This document shows, in pieces, positions 1-8,718 of a stretch of 64,000 nt of DNA (positions within the stretch are counted from its first letter, which is position 1; the number at the start of each line of letters is the position of its first letter). The notes beneath the pieces are model-generated. The model did not search any database. It saw only the letters and a list, made by a program, of their open reading frames with translations, and had not been told where the DNA came from. Source of the stretch: Thermocaproicibacter melissae (GTDB lineage: Bacteria; Bacillota; Clostridia; Oscillospirales; Acutalibacteraceae); the NCBI RefSeq assembly GCF_024498295.1, contig NZ_CP101827.1, positions 62,001 to 126,000 on the forward strand, written 5' to 3'. The position numbers and the translations under genes are program-made.

Positions 1-462
1 GATTGCGCAGCCGTGCGATACGGCGCAGACTGTTTTGCCGTCGTTTGCTTTCGCGATTTCAAGCGCTGTCTGCCACATACGCTCGCACACATGGGCAATT
101 GCTTCGCCGCCGGGAGCCTGAAAATCGCCGGGATTCTCGTTCCAGACACGCAGCATCTCGGGGCCTTCCGCTTCAATGTCGGCCCACGAACGGCCCTCCC
201 AATCACCCATGTCGATTTCGACGAGGCCTTCGTTTTTTATGATTTCAAGCCCGTGGTAGCGGTTAATGGCCTGCGCTGTCTTAAAGGCGCGCTGCAGCGG
301 GCTGGAGTAGATTGCAGCAAACGGCACATTCCTCAGGCGGAGGCTCACAAGCTCCAGCTGCTTTGCGCTGTTGCCGCTGATATCACAGTCCGATCGCCCC
401 TGCAGGATGCCTTTCGTATTTCCTTCTGCTTCACAGTGCCTTACAAAATAAATGGTTGTCAT
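1..462 (-). CDS. Histidine phosphatase family protein (partial, 3' end outside window)
   Basis: The frame is open from the ATG at 462 to the left edge, giving 154 codons of a phosphoglycerate-mutase-like phosphatase. The N-terminus reads MTTIYFVRHCEAEGN, the RH(G/C) catalytic motif whose His becomes phosphorylated, with Cys in place of the usual Gly. The partly conserved GRSD and SSPLQRAF motifs follow, and the second catalytic histidine is in SHGCAI at the very edge. Members act on phosphosugars, cobalamin phosphates or other small phosphoesters; the substrate cannot be told from this fragment. It lies 133 bp downstream of pyrD on the same strand. A 7-bp inverted repeat (490-510) sits in the gap but has no U-run. 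Confidence 0.85.
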   Translation of the reverse strand, partial: MTTIYFVRHCEAEGNTKGILQGRSDCDISGNSAKQLELVSLRLRNVPFAAIYSSPLQRAFKTAQAINRYHGLEIIKNEGLVEIDMGDWEGRSWADIEAEGPEMLRVWNENPGDFQAPGGEAIAHVCERMWQTALEIAKANDGKTVCAVSHGCAI

Positions 463-595
463 TTTTTCGACTTCTTTCTCTGGATTCTTTCACAGCTTGT
501 TTCGCTGTGACTCATGGCATGATGTTTTCTACATTCTTGGCAGTTTCCGTGGCGGACACAATTTTTGCGCGGGCAAGGGCAGGATTCGTTTTTCT

Positions 596-1507
596 CTACC
601 ATTCTTCCATCCCTCCCGTCAACTCCGTAACACTTGCAATCTTGTTTTCCTTGAGGTATTGCTCCAGACCTTCCACGATTTTTACCGGTGCGTATGGGTC
701 GCGGAACAAAACGGTGCCGATTTGCACGGCAGACGCGCCTGCAAGCATCATCTCCACGGCGTCGCTCCATGTGCTCACGCCGCCCATGCCGACAATCGGG
801 ATTTTCACCCTCTTATATGCCTGCCGCACCATGCGAACCGCAACCGGAAATACAGCCGGGCCGGAAAGGCCGCCTGTGTTATTCCGCAGAATCGGGCGGC
901 GGGTCTTAATGTCAATGCGCATGCCAGTGAGGGTGTTAATCATGGAAATGGCGTCGGCTCCAGCGCTCTCCGCCGCAGCAGCCATCTCGCCGATATCCGC
1001 CACATTTGGCGAAAGCTTCACCATCAGCGGCTTGCGGCAGTGTTTCCGCACCGCAGCGGTTATCCCTTCCACGCCGGCACAGGTCGTGCCGAACTGCACG
1101 CCGCCCTGCTTTACGTTCGGGCAGGAGATGTTGAGTTCAATCATATCGACCGATGAATCGGAAAGTTTCTCGGCCATCGCGCAGTAATCCTCCGGCGTGT
1201 TGCCCGCGATGTTCGCAATCACAACGGTTCCCTGCTGCCGCAGCCACGGCAGGTCTTCTTTGATGAAATGCTCCACACCCGGGTTCTGCAGACCGACGGA
1301 ATTGAGCATTCCGCCCGGCGTTTCCGCGATGCGCGGCGGCGGGTTGCCTGGTCTTTCTTTTAAGGTAATACCCTTGCAGGAGATTCCTCCGAAAACCGAA
1401 AGCGGGTAGAATTCCGAAAATTCGCGTCCAAAGCCGACGGTTCCCGAAGCCGCGATAACCGGATTTTGAAATTCCACGCCCGCGATGGTAACGTTCAGAT
1501 TTGCCAT
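596..1507 (-). CDS. pyrD: Dihydroorotate dehydrogenase, class 1B catalytic subunit
   Basis: 303 aa, the usual length for the NAD-dependent (PyrDB) enzyme that oxidises dihydroorotate to orotate in pyrimidine synthesis. Family landmarks are visible: the N-terminal NPVIAASGT segment, the substrate-binding loop MLNSVGLQNPG, the NISCPNVK segment carrying the class 1B catalytic Cys, and the FMN phosphate-binding GMGGVSTWSDAVEMMLAGA near the C-terminus. It follows pyrK by 33 bp on the same strand; PyrK is the electron-transfer partner that passes electrons to NAD+, so the two proteins form one complex. The cluster order pyrC-pyrF-pyrK-pyrD is typical of Firmicutes. No PyrR-type attenuator was recognised. 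Confidence 0.96.
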   Translation of the reverse strand: MANLNVTIAGVEFQNPVIAASGTVGFGREFSEFYPLSVFGGISCKGITLKERPGNPPPRIAETPGGMLNSVGLQNPGVEHFIKEDLPWLRQQGTVVIANIAGNTPEDYCAMAEKLSDSSVDMIELNISCPNVKQGGVQFGTTCAGVEGITAAVRKHCRKPLMVKLSPNVADIGEMAAAAESAGADAISMINTLTGMRIDIKTRRPILRNNTGGLSGPAVFPVAVRMVRQAYKRVKIPIVGMGGVSTWSDAVEMMLAGASAVQIGTVLFRDPYAPVKIVEGLEQYLKENKIASVTELTGGMEEW

Positions 1508-1540
1508 AGCAATACTCCGTTTCTGTTGGATTGTGCTTAG

Positions 1541-2308
1541 CTAAGTAAGGAACAACTGCGTGCTCCGGAACACCGGGCCGTCTTTGCAGACATGGCCGTA
1601 ATGCTCCTCGCCGTCCGGGCCGCGCAGCTTTACCGCGCAGCCGAGGCATGCACCGATTCCGCAGGCCATGCGCTCTTCGAGCGACACTTGGCAGGGCACT
1701 CCTCGCTCTTCCGCGATGCGGCAGACGGCACGGAGCATCGGCAGCGGCCCGCAGGCAAAAATCTCATCGAATTCGAGGCCCTGCATAAGCTCCGCCGCAT
1801 TGCCGCGGCGACCGAGTGAACCGTCATCCGTAGCAAGAAGCACTCGGCATCCGGCAGCTTCAAAATCTTCTTTCAGGATCACCGCGCTTTTCGTGCGAAA
1901 GCCGGCCACGAGAATGGCATTTTTCCCGAAAGGCTGCGCCGCCGCAAGCAAAGGCGGCAGCCCGATGCCCCCGCCCACAAAAATCACGCGGCGGTTTGTG
2001 TCACCGAGGTCGTAGCCCTTCCCGAGCGGTGCCAGAATGTCCAGCGCTTCACCGGGCTCAAAGCCGGCAAGAATCCTCGTCCCTTCGCCGCGCACCTGAA
2101 ACACGAAGCGGAGCGTATGCCTTGCTCGGTCAATTTCACAGACGGAAATGGGGCGGCGCAGCGTCTTGCCCGGCACGGCAATCTGCGCAAACTGCCCCGG
2201 CTGTGCGGCGTCGGCAAGCGGGCCGGCCTCTACGGTAAAATCGTAAACGTCCTGTGTCAGCTTTTCTTTCCGAAGAATCGTGCAGGAACGCACGTCATAT
2301 TTTTTCAC
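1541..2308 (-). CDS. pyrK: Dihydroorotate dehydrogenase electron transfer subunit
   Basis: 255 aa FAD and [2Fe-2S] protein that links PyrD to NAD+. It has a ferredoxin-reductase fold: an FAD-binding beta-barrel with the RRPISVCEID motif near residue 52, an NAD-binding segment with FVGGGIGLPPLL near residue 110, and a C-terminal cluster-binding region CGIGACLGC followed by a later Cys (HVCKDGPVF). Its ATG overlaps the pyrF stop by 4 nt, indicating translational coupling. All four expected cluster cysteines are present, so it should be functional. Confidence 0.96.
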   Translation of the reverse strand: MKKYDVRSCTILRKEKLTQDVYDFTVEAGPLADAAQPGQFAQIAVPGKTLRRPISVCEIDRARHTLRFVFQVRGEGTRILAGFEPGEALDILAPLGKGYDLGDTNRRVIFVGGGIGLPPLLAAAQPFGKNAILVAGFRTKSAVILKEDFEAAGCRVLLATDDGSLGRRGNAAELMQGLEFDEIFACGPLPMLRAVCRIAEERGVPCQVSLEERMACGIGACLGCAVKLRGPDGEEHYGHVCKDGPVFRSTQLFLT

Positions 2309-3237
2309 AGGCGAATCTCACCCACCTGCCTGAGAATTTCGTTGCGCATGAGAATTGCCTCTTTCCGCGCGCAGTCGGCGTACTCTTCCTGCGGTGCACC
2401 CTGCTTCTTCCACGCACACAGAATGGAGCGGGATGCGTTGATAACAGCGCCGAGGCCGTTGTTGTCAAACGCGGGGGCAACATCTTCCGCGCCGCCGCCC
2501 TGTGCGCCGTAGCCCGGTACCAAGAAGAACGTGTGCGGCAGGATTTCGCGAAGCTGGCGCAGCTGCATAGGCCATGTCGCGCCTACAACGGCGCCGACGC
2601 CGGAATACCCGTATTTGCCCGGCACCTTGCTGCCCCACTCTTCGCAGAAGAGGCCCAGCGCTTCATAAAGGGTTTTGCCGCTTTCCAATCTCTGGTCCTG
2701 AAGTTCGCTGGATGACGGGTTCGAGGTTTTGGCAAGGACAAAAATTCCCTTGTCTTTTGCCTTACAGACTTCCGTCAGCGGGAGAATTCCGTCTGTGCCA
2801 AGATAGCCGTTCACCGTGAGCGCATCGGCGCAGAACGCTTCCATATCTTCGCCGCCGACCTGCGTCGTGCCGAGCCAAGCAGATGCGTAAGCCTGCATGG
2901 TCGTGCCGATATCGTTGCGCTTTCCGTCCACAATGACAAACAGGCCTTTTGACTTCGCATAAGAGATGGTTTCCGCCAGCGCTTTCATACCCTGCCAGCC
3001 GTACATCTCGTAATAGGCACACTGCGGCTTGACTGCAGGAACAATATCCGCCAGCGCATCAATGATGTGTTTGTTGAATTCCAGAATCGCGGCGGCGGCA
3101 CCGGCAAAATTGCATCCGTGCTCGGCAAATGCCTTTTCGCGATCGGATTCCGGAATGTACTCAAGCTTCGGGTCCAGACCTACGACTGTTGGGTTCTGCA
3201 GTTCAGCGATTTTCTCAATCAGCCTGTCAAATGCCAT
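2305..3237 (-). CDS. pyrF: Orotidine 5'-phosphate decarboxylase (type 2)
   Basis: 310 aa from the ATG at 3237, which has an AAGGAG ribosome binding site 7 nt upstream; the longer frame to 3279 lacks a site. It decarboxylates OMP to UMP, the last step of de novo UMP synthesis. The length and the N-terminal FDRLIEKIAELQNPTVVGLD match the long type 2 subfamily. The catalytic Lys-Asp-Lys network is represented by FVIVDGKRNDIG, and the phosphate-binding end by FFLVPGYGAQGG. It overlaps pyrK by 4 nt and lies 88 bp downstream of pyrC. The pyrC-pyrF gap holds GC-rich short repeats but no convincing terminator, so one transcript is likely. Confidence 0.95.
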   Translation of the reverse strand: MAFDRLIEKIAELQNPTVVGLDPKLEYIPESDREKAFAEHGCNFAGAAAAILEFNKHIIDALADIVPAVKPQCAYYEMYGWQGMKALAETISYAKSKGLFVIVDGKRNDIGTTMQAYASAWLGTTQVGGEDMEAFCADALTVNGYLGTDGILPLTEVCKAKDKGIFVLAKTSNPSSSELQDQRLESGKTLYEALGLFCEEWGSKVPGKYGYSGVGAVVGATWPMQLRQLREILPHTFFLVPGYGAQGGGAEDVAPAFDNNGLGAVINASRSILCAWKKQGAPQEEYADCARKEAILMRNEILRQVGEIRL

Positions 3238-3325
3238 TAGGGAATTCTCCTTTTCACAAGATTCGGGGTTATATAACAAATCCCCGCCCCGCGCTGTGCG
3301 AACGCACGGCGGAGCGAAGACTCTT

Positions 3326-4603
3326 TCAGCTCATACCATTATAAACGATTCTGCCGCCGCAAACCGTCAGTTTCACGCGGCCGACCAGTTCACGGCCTTT
3401 GAACACGGCATTGCGGCTTTTTCCGTGCAGTTTTTCCGGGCAGACCGTCCACTTTTCCTTTGGGTCAAATAAGACAATATCCGCGTCCACTCCCTTTTGC
3501 AGAGTACCGGCGGGAATTCCGAGAATCCGAGCGGGCGAAATTGTCATCAGCCGAAGAAGCTGCAGCAGTGTCAACACGCCGCGTTCTACCAAAAAGGTAA
3601 TGCCCGCCGCGAGGCTTGTTTCCATGCCGATGGCTCCGTTCGGAGCAAAGAGAAAATCCGCCTTTTCCTGCGGCGTATGCGGCGCATGGTCGGTGGCGAT
3701 TGCGTCAATGGTGCCGTCGCGCAGCCCCTCGCACACGGCAAGCCTGTCTTCTTCGGTGCGAAGCGGCGGGCTCATGCGGTAATCCGCATCGCGCTTTCGG
3801 AGCTCCTGCTCCGTCAGTGCAAAATAATGCGGGGCGGTTTCCGCGGTTACCGGAACACCCCTCCGCTTCGCGTCGCGAATCATGGCGACGGAGTTTTTCG
3901 TGCTCACATGGCAAATGTGCACCGGAACATTGTATGCCGCGGCAAGGGCAATCTCCCGCGCGGCGCCGCAGTCCTCCGCGGCGGCGGGAACGCCCTTGAC
4001 GCCGAGTTCTTTTGAAACTGCGCCTTCGTTCATTTTGCCGCCCGAAGAAAGCGAAAGATCCTCGCAGTGGGCACAGACAGCAAGGCCCAGTTTCGGTGCC
4101 GCTTTCATTGCCGCAGCCATAAGCGAAGATTTCAGCACCGGACGCCCGTCATCGCTCAGCGCAACGGCACCGGCTTCGCGCAGGGCGCGCCAGTCGCTCG
4201 GCTCTTTCCCTCCTAGGCCCTTGGAAATGGCCGCGGCGACGTAAACGTGCACATCGGCCGTTTTGGCCTTCTCCCGAATTTGGCGCACTGTTTCTGGGGA
4301 ATCCACGGCTGGAACCGTGTTCGGCATGCAAAGAAGGCTCGTCACGCCGCCCGCCGCAGCCGCCCGGCAGCCGGAAAAGATATCTTCCTTTTCGGTCTGG
4401 CCCGGGTCGCGAAGATGAACGTGCATATCGACAAGCCCCGGAGCCGCAACCAAACCGGCTGCGCTGATTTCGCGTGTACCCTCGGGAAGCGGCAGGCCGC
4501 TGCCGATTTCCGCAATCTTTCCGTCAGAAATCAGAATGTCCCCGAGAAAATCGGCACCGGAAGCCGGGTCGATGATGCGGGCAGAACGGATGAGCAGTTT
4601 CAT
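3326..4603 (-). CDS. pyrC: Dihydroorotase
   Basis: 425 aa from the ATG at 4603, chosen because GGAGGT lies 5-6 nt upstream; an upstream in-frame start at 4699 would overlap the preceding gene and lacks a site. It cyclises carbamoyl aspartate to dihydroorotate. The zinc ligands are visible in DMHVHLRDPGQTEKEDI (HxH), the two metal-binding histidines in AVCAHCEDL and PVHICHVST, and the catalytic aspartate region TDHAPHT. The length and motifs fit the class I (Bacillus-type) enzyme. It is preceded at 26 bp by a YdcF-like gene that probably shares its promoter. Confidence 0.96.
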   Translation of the reverse strand: MKLLIRSARIIDPASGADFLGDILISDGKIAEIGSGLPLPEGTREISAAGLVAAPGLVDMHVHLRDPGQTEKEDIFSGCRAAAAGGVTSLLCMPNTVPAVDSPETVRQIREKAKTADVHVYVAAAISKGLGGKEPSDWRALREAGAVALSDDGRPVLKSSLMAAAMKAAPKLGLAVCAHCEDLSLSSGGKMNEGAVSKELGVKGVPAAAEDCGAAREIALAAAYNVPVHICHVSTKNSVAMIRDAKRRGVPVTAETAPHYFALTEQELRKRDADYRMSPPLRTEEDRLAVCEGLRDGTIDAIATDHAPHTPQEKADFLFAPNGAIGMETSLAAGITFLVERGVLTLLQLLRLMTISPARILGIPAGTLQKGVDADIVLFDPKEKWTVCPEKLHGKSRNAVFKGRELVGRVKLTVCGGRIVYNGMS

Positions 4604-4629
4604 GTTACCTCCGATAAACTTCAGTATGT

Positions 4630-5397
4630 TTAACCCAGCAGCAGATACTTTGTCAAAGCGAGGACTTCCCGCGACCAGCAGGAAGAAAGAATATACCACG
4701 GTGTTTCGGCGGGAACCGCGTAAGCTTGAATTCCAACTTTTTTCGCAGTGTAGCAGGCCCGGAATACATGGTAATCGTCTGTCACGACGGCAAATGTTGT
4801 GCCGAGGCCATTGTCTTTTGCGAGTTTCAGGGAATACTCAAAATTCATGCGCGTGTTGGTAGACGTTTCTTCCGTCAAAATACGGGAAGGCTCAATCCCG
4901 TCTGCAACGAGAGCGTTTTTTATGGCGGACGCTTCCGTGACGCTTTCATATTTGCCCTGCCCACCGCTTGCGATGCATTTCGCCTGCGGGTGTTCTTTCA
5001 AGTAGGCAGAAGCCGTGTCGATGCGCGACTGCAGGTCAGCACTAGGCACGTCGCCGCGCACCATGCTTCCAAGCACAATGACCGGAGCGTCCGGCGGCGG
5101 TGTCTGGAAGGAAACCGAGAGCATACAAGCCGTCATGGCGGCGGTCCATGCAGCACCGGCGCACAGCAGTGCCACAACGGTGCGAAGGACAATTTTTACT
5201 CCACGGGAATGCTTGGCCGCTTCTTTGAAATTTTTCCAGAACAGCGCCAACACAATCAGCACAAAACACACGGCAAGGCCACACCCGTTGCCGATGTTCA
5301 GGATTCTGCAAAGGACATAGGGAATCAGAAACCACATCGCTCCGGCGGCGGCTGCAAGAGAAAGGATAATCTGCCACGGGGAAAATTTTCGATTCAT
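4630..5397 (-). CDS. YdcF/SanA-like DUF218 membrane protein
   Basis: 255 aa from the ATG at 5397; AAGGTGAG lies just upstream, so the GTG at 5406 is part of the ribosome binding site and not the start. Three hydrophobic segments (about residues 9-28, 34-52 and 68-91) precede a DUF218 domain beginning PDAPVIVLGSMVRGDVPSADLQSRIDTA. Family signatures are the I-SGGQG motif, the EETSTNTRMNFEYS segment and the TDDYHVFRA segment. DUF218 proteins (SanA, ElyC, YdcF) are linked to envelope integrity and vancomycin tolerance; the biochemical activity is unsettled. Being first in the pyr transcript may be only genomic convenience. Confidence 0.85.
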   Translation of the reverse strand: MNRKFSPWQIILSLAAAAGAMWFLIPYVLCRILNIGNGCGLAVCFVLIVLALFWKNFKEAAKHSRGVKIVLRTVVALLCAGAAWTAAMTACMLSVSFQTPPPDAPVIVLGSMVRGDVPSADLQSRIDTASAYLKEHPQAKCIASGGQGKYESVTEASAIKNALVADGIEPSRILTEETSTNTRMNFEYSLKLAKDNGLGTTFAVVTDDYHVFRACYTAKKVGIQAYAVPAETPWYILSSCWSREVLALTKYLLLG

Positions 5398-5413
5398 TTT
5401 TCTCACCTTGGTA

Positions 5414-5442
5414 ATTATACCATACTTCCCCTATCCTGTCAT
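5414..5442 (-). promoter_or_regulatory. Sigma-A promoter of the ydcF-like/pyr operon
   Basis: On the minus strand ATGACA (5437-5442), a 17-bp spacer and TATAAT (5414-5419) with a TGG extension before the -10. Transcription would start near 5407, leaving about 10 nt before the ATG at 5397, so the mRNA would consist of little more than its ribosome binding site upstream of the start. Confidence 0.75.
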
Positions 5443-5501
5443 TTACAATAATTTAACATAAAATATGAAAATAGCATTTGAAAATCCTTATTCTTCATCA
5501 A

Positions 5502-5530
5502 TTGACATTGCTAAATCGGAACACTATAAT
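5502..5530 (+). promoter_or_regulatory. Consensus sigma-A promoter of serC-serA
   Basis: TTGACA at 5502-5507, an exact 17-bp spacer, and TATAAT at 5525-5530, with A/T-rich sequence upstream that could act as an UP element. It is divergent from the pyr promoter. A strong AGGAGGT at 5566-5572 precedes the serC ATG. Confidence 0.9.
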
Positions 5531-5577
5531 GAAACTATTAATTCTTAAAAATTCAAAATTATATTAGGAGGTACATC

Positions 5578-6663
5578 ATGAAACGAGTTTATAACTTCTC
5601 TGCAGGCCCGTCTATGTTGCCTGAACCTGTCCTCCGCCGTGCCGCGGAAGAAATGCTGGACTATAAAGGCAGCGGACAGTCGGTTATGGAGATGTCTCAC
5701 CGATCTAAAATTTTTGAAGACATCATCCAGTCTGTGGAGAGTTTGCTCCGCAGCGTGATGAATATCCCCGATAATTATAAAGTTCTGTTCCTTCAGGGCG
5801 GCGCCTCAACGCAGTTTGCCATGGTTCCGCTGAACCTGATGAGCCGCAGCAAGAAGGCCGATTATGTTCTGACCGGCCAGTGGGCCACCAAGGCCTACAA
5901 GGAAGCTGCCCGCTATGGCGAGGTCAACGTTGTTGCATCTTCCAAAGACAAAACTTTCACTTATATTCCGAAACTAGACCCCGCAACATTCACAAAGGAC
6001 GCCGATTATTTCTACATCTGCATGAACAACACAATCTACGGAACCATGTATCATACACTGCCGGAAACCGGAGATGTGCCTCTTGTAGCGGATGTTTCCT
6101 CCTGCATTTTGAGCCAGCCGATTGACGTTACGAAATTTGGACTGCTCTTTGCCGGCGCACAGAAAAACATGGGCCCTGCGGGTCTTACGGTTGTCATCAT
6201 CCGTGAGGACCTCATCGGTAAGGCAATGGACATTACTCCCATCATGCTCAACTACAAGACTCACGCTGACAACGGCTCCATGTTCAACACCCCGCCGTGC
6301 TATTCCATTTATATGTGCGGCCTTGTTCTCGACTGGCTGAAAAACACAATCGGCGGTTTGGAAGAGATGGAGAAAATCAACCGCAAAAAAGCCGGTATTC
6401 TCTACGATTTCCTCGACAACTCCAAGCTGTTCCACGGAACCGTTGTGAAGGAAGACCGTTCGCTGATGAACATTCCGTTTGTAACGGGCGATGAAGCAAT
6501 GGACAAGAAGTTCATTGCTGCCGCAGAGGAAAACGGCTTCGTCAACCTCAAGGGCCACCGCACCGTCGGCGGTATGCGTGCATCCCTTTACAACGCGATG
6601 CCGGTAGAAGGCGTTGAAAAGCTCGTCGACTTTATGGCTAAGTTTGAAAAAGAAAACGCATAA
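5578..6663 (+). CDS. serC: Phosphoserine aminotransferase
   Basis: 361 aa PLP enzyme converting 3-phosphohydroxypyruvate and glutamate to phosphoserine and 2-oxoglutarate. The start MKRVYNFSAGPSMLPEPVL is diagnostic, and the PLP lysine lies in LLFAGAQKNMGPAG. LQGGASTQFAM binds the cofactor phosphate, and the C-terminal GHRTVGGMRASLYNAM segment recognises the substrate phosphate. It is followed 25 bp later by serA, so the first two serine steps are co-transcribed. No serB-like phosphatase is seen nearby, though the partial histidine phosphatase at 1-462 belongs to a superfamily that can include phosphoserine phosphatases. Confidence 0.97.
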   Translation: MKRVYNFSAGPSMLPEPVLRRAAEEMLDYKGSGQSVMEMSHRSKIFEDIIQSVESLLRSVMNIPDNYKVLFLQGGASTQFAMVPLNLMSRSKKADYVLTGQWATKAYKEAARYGEVNVVASSKDKTFTYIPKLDPATFTKDADYFYICMNNTIYGTMYHTLPETGDVPLVADVSSCILSQPIDVTKFGLLFAGAQKNMGPAGLTVVIIREDLIGKAMDITPIMLNYKTHADNGSMFNTPPCYSIYMCGLVLDWLKNTIGGLEEMEKINRKKAGILYDFLDNSKLFHGTVVKEDRSLMNIPFVTGDEAMDKKFIAAAEENGFVNLKGHRTVGGMRASLYNAMPVEGVEKLVDFMAKFEKENA

Positions 6664-6688
6664 ATGCGCAGGGTGATAAGGGAGTACG

Positions 6689-7858
6689 ATGGAAATGTAC
6701 AAAATTAAATGCCTGAATAAAATCTCGCCCGCCGGCCTCGCAAAATTCGGCGAAGGGTACACGGTCGGCACCGATGTTGAAGATTATGACGCCATTATGG
6801 TCCGCTCCGCTTCGATGCACGAGATGGAGTTTCCGAAAAGCCTGCTCGCCATTGCGCGCGCGGGTGCAGGCGTAAATAACATTCCGCTTGACAAATGCAC
6901 CGAAAACGGAATTGCCGTGTTCAACACGCCCGGTGCAAACGCAAACGCCGTGAAAGAACTCGTCATTGCCATGCTGCTGCTTTCTTCGCGCAAGATTGTC
7001 CCCGCCATTGAATGGGCAAAGACGCTGAAGGGAACCGGCGACGTTGCAAAGCTGGCTGAAAAAGGAAAAAGCCAGTTCGTCGGGCCGGAAATCGCAGGCA
7101 AGACGCTCGGCGTCATTGGCCTCGGTGCCATCGGCGCTCTCGTTGCTAATGCGGCGCACTCGCTCGGCATGGAAGTTTACGGCTACGATCCATATCTTTC
7201 GGTGGACGCGGCGTGGAGACTTTCCCGCGCCATCAAGCATGCCCGTTCGCTGGATGAAATCTACGCAAACTGCGACTATATCACCATTCACGTTCCGCTT
7301 GTGCCGGAAACCAAGAACACTTTCTGCGCCGAATCCATCGCTAAGATGAAAGACGGCGTTCGCCTTCTGAACTTCGCACGCGGCGAGCTTGCTGACACGA
7401 AGGCAATTTTGGACGGTCTGCATTCCGGCAAGATTGCACGCTATGCCACCGACTTCCTCGATGATGCACTTCTCGGGGAAGAAAACGTGATTGCGGTTCC
7501 GCACCTCGGCGCTTCTACGCCGGAATCGGAAGACAACTGCGCTTGCATGGCCGCTTCTGAGCTGATTGAATACCTCGAAAACGGCAACATCCACAACTCC
7601 GTCAATATGCCCGCGGTTTCCATGCCGCGCAGCGGATGCACCCGCATTTGCCTCATTCACCGCAATATTCCGAACACCATCAGCAGGCTTTCTGGTTTGC
7701 TCGCCCAAGCCGGCATCAACATTGAGGATATGCAGAGTAAGGCGAAGAAAGATTACGCCTACACCATTCTCGATGTCACCGGCGCGGTTTCCGAAGAGAC
7801 CGGAGCCCATCTGGAAGCCCTGCCGGAAATCATCCGCGCACGTATTCTCAAACCGTAA
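6689..7858 (+). CDS. serA: D-3-phosphoglycerate dehydrogenase with ACT domain
   Basis: 389 aa NAD-dependent dehydrogenase for the first step of serine synthesis. The NAD-binding Rossmann motif is TLGVIGLGAIGALVANAA, the substrate-binding region is MVRSASMHEME, the catalytic Arg lies in LLNFARGEL, and the catalytic His in VPHLGASTPESE. A C-terminal ACT-like segment (CTRICLIHRNIPNTISRL) from about residue 315 suggests serine feedback control. The enzyme is of the short ACT type and lacks the intervening ASB domain. An AAGGGAG site sits just before the ATG, and a terminator follows at 7869. Confidence 0.93.
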   Translation: MEMYKIKCLNKISPAGLAKFGEGYTVGTDVEDYDAIMVRSASMHEMEFPKSLLAIARAGAGVNNIPLDKCTENGIAVFNTPGANANAVKELVIAMLLLSSRKIVPAIEWAKTLKGTGDVAKLAEKGKSQFVGPEIAGKTLGVIGLGAIGALVANAAHSLGMEVYGYDPYLSVDAAWRLSRAIKHARSLDEIYANCDYITIHVPLVPETKNTFCAESIAKMKDGVRLLNFARGELADTKAILDGLHSGKIARYATDFLDDALLGEENVIAVPHLGASTPESEDNCACMAASELIEYLENGNIHNSVNMPAVSMPRSGCTRICLIHRNIPNTISRLSGLLAQAGINIEDMQSKAKKDYAYTILDVTGAVSEETGAHLEALPEIIRARILKP

Positions 7859-7868
7859 AACCATAATA

Positions 7869-7896
7869 CGGGCAGGGAAATCCCTGCCCGTTTTTT
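7869..7896 (+). terminator. Intrinsic terminator of serC-serA
   Basis: A perfect 10-bp stem (7869-7878 with 7881-7890) is followed by six T residues, starting 10 bp after the serA stop. Confidence 0.9.
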
Positions 7897-7901
7897 CGAT
7901 G

Positions 7902-7930
7902 AAAAAAGCCTTCGGAAATTTTCCGAAGGC
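7902..7930 (-). terminator. Intrinsic terminator of the SGNH hydrolase gene
   Basis: A perfect 11-bp arm pair (7908-7918 with 7920-7930) flanked by A6 on the left and TTTTCTT on the right, so it can work in both directions. It lies just past the minus-strand stop at 7937. Confidence 0.85.
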
Positions 7931-7936
7931 TTTTCT

Positions 7937-8632
7937 TCAACCTGCCAGCAGACGGTTCCTGCTGACTTCTTCTTCAATGATTCGGGCGATCAGCGCATGG
8001 CCCTGCTCGTTCGGGTGAATTCCGTCCTCACAAATCAGTTTCTGGTAATGGCACGTTTCCAGGAACGCGCTGCTGATGTCAATAAGCGGTACGCCGGCTT
8101 TGACGGCGACACGCATCACCGCTACGTTATACATCTCATGCCAGCGGTAAATTCGCTCCACATCGCCGAGCCAGCTCAGGATATTTTGGGCATTCAATCC
8201 GCGGGAAATCCACGCGAAATAGCGTTTCGCGTCAATCGGCGGCAAAGAGAGAATCACCGGCCTGCTGCCCGCATTTCTCACATCGCGAACCATTTGCAGG
8301 TACGCCTGCTCAAAGAGGGAAATCGGCGTTTTGGGAAGGTGATTATCCTGCGGGGCTTCGGAGACTTCTGGCCAGTTGAAGTCGCTGTCGTTCCCGCCGT
8401 ATTCCAGCGCCACATAATCGAAATCTTTCAGCTCGCCGATATGCTTCGCAAGCGTTCTCTGCCCTTTCACAATGGTGCTGCCGAAGTGGGAATAATTCTT
8501 GACCGCAAAATGTTTCTCCGCCTGAACGCGGTTTACAAAGCTATCCCGCAGGATGACATATTTTTTTGAACTGCTGTCAAGCACAACTCCTTTCGCCACG
8601 GAATCGCCGAAAATGCAGACGGAGTTAATCAT
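7937..8632 (-). CDS. SGNH/GDSL-family hydrolase
   Basis: 231 aa without signal peptide, so probably cytoplasmic. The four SGNH blocks are present: FGDSVAKG (nucleophile Ser near residue 11), the Gly of block II near NYSHFGSTI, EYGGNDSDFNWPE (block III Asn), and the D-x-x-H pair in DGIHPNEQGH near the C-terminus. The family hydrolyses esters or removes acetyl groups from carbohydrates; the specificity is unknown. A consensus-like promoter and a tandem 17-bp repeat lie upstream (8685-8738). The ribosome binding site is weak, with AAGG directly abutting the ATG. Confidence 0.85.
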   Translation of the reverse strand: MINSVCIFGDSVAKGVVLDSSSKKYVILRDSFVNRVQAEKHFAVKNYSHFGSTIVKGQRTLAKHIGELKDFDYVALEYGGNDSDFNWPEVSEAPQDNHLPKTPISLFEQAYLQMVRDVRNAGSRPVILSLPPIDAKRYFAWISRGLNAQNILSWLGDVERIYRWHEMYNVAVMRVAVKAGVPLIDISSAFLETCHYQKLICEDGIHPNEQGHALIARIIEEEVSRNRLLAG

Positions 8633-8684
8633 CCTTCACACCCGCTCTCTATCTATTTCTGTTAATCATTACTTTATTATCTAG

Positions 8685-8718
8685 TGTTAGAAACTATATT
8701 ATGTTAGAAACTATATTA
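8685..8718. repeat. Perfect tandem 17-bp repeat in the SGNH promoter
   Basis: Two identical 17-bp units (8685-8701 and 8702-8718; each TGTTAGAAACTATATTA) lie head to tail. The upstream copy, as read by the minus-strand gene, contains the promoter -10 hexamer and the second copy falls over the transcription start. They could be paired operator sites or a recent slippage duplication. Confidence 0.8.

Noticed and set aside
490-510. Inverted repeat TCACAGC...GCTGTGA after pyrD as a terminator
   Set aside because: Only 7 bp with no U-run on the minus strand, so it was not listed as a terminator.
5974-6771. Long minus-strand ORFs opposite serC and serA (also 6638-7864)
   Set aside because: Antisense shadows of strongly supported genes; typical of this codon usage.
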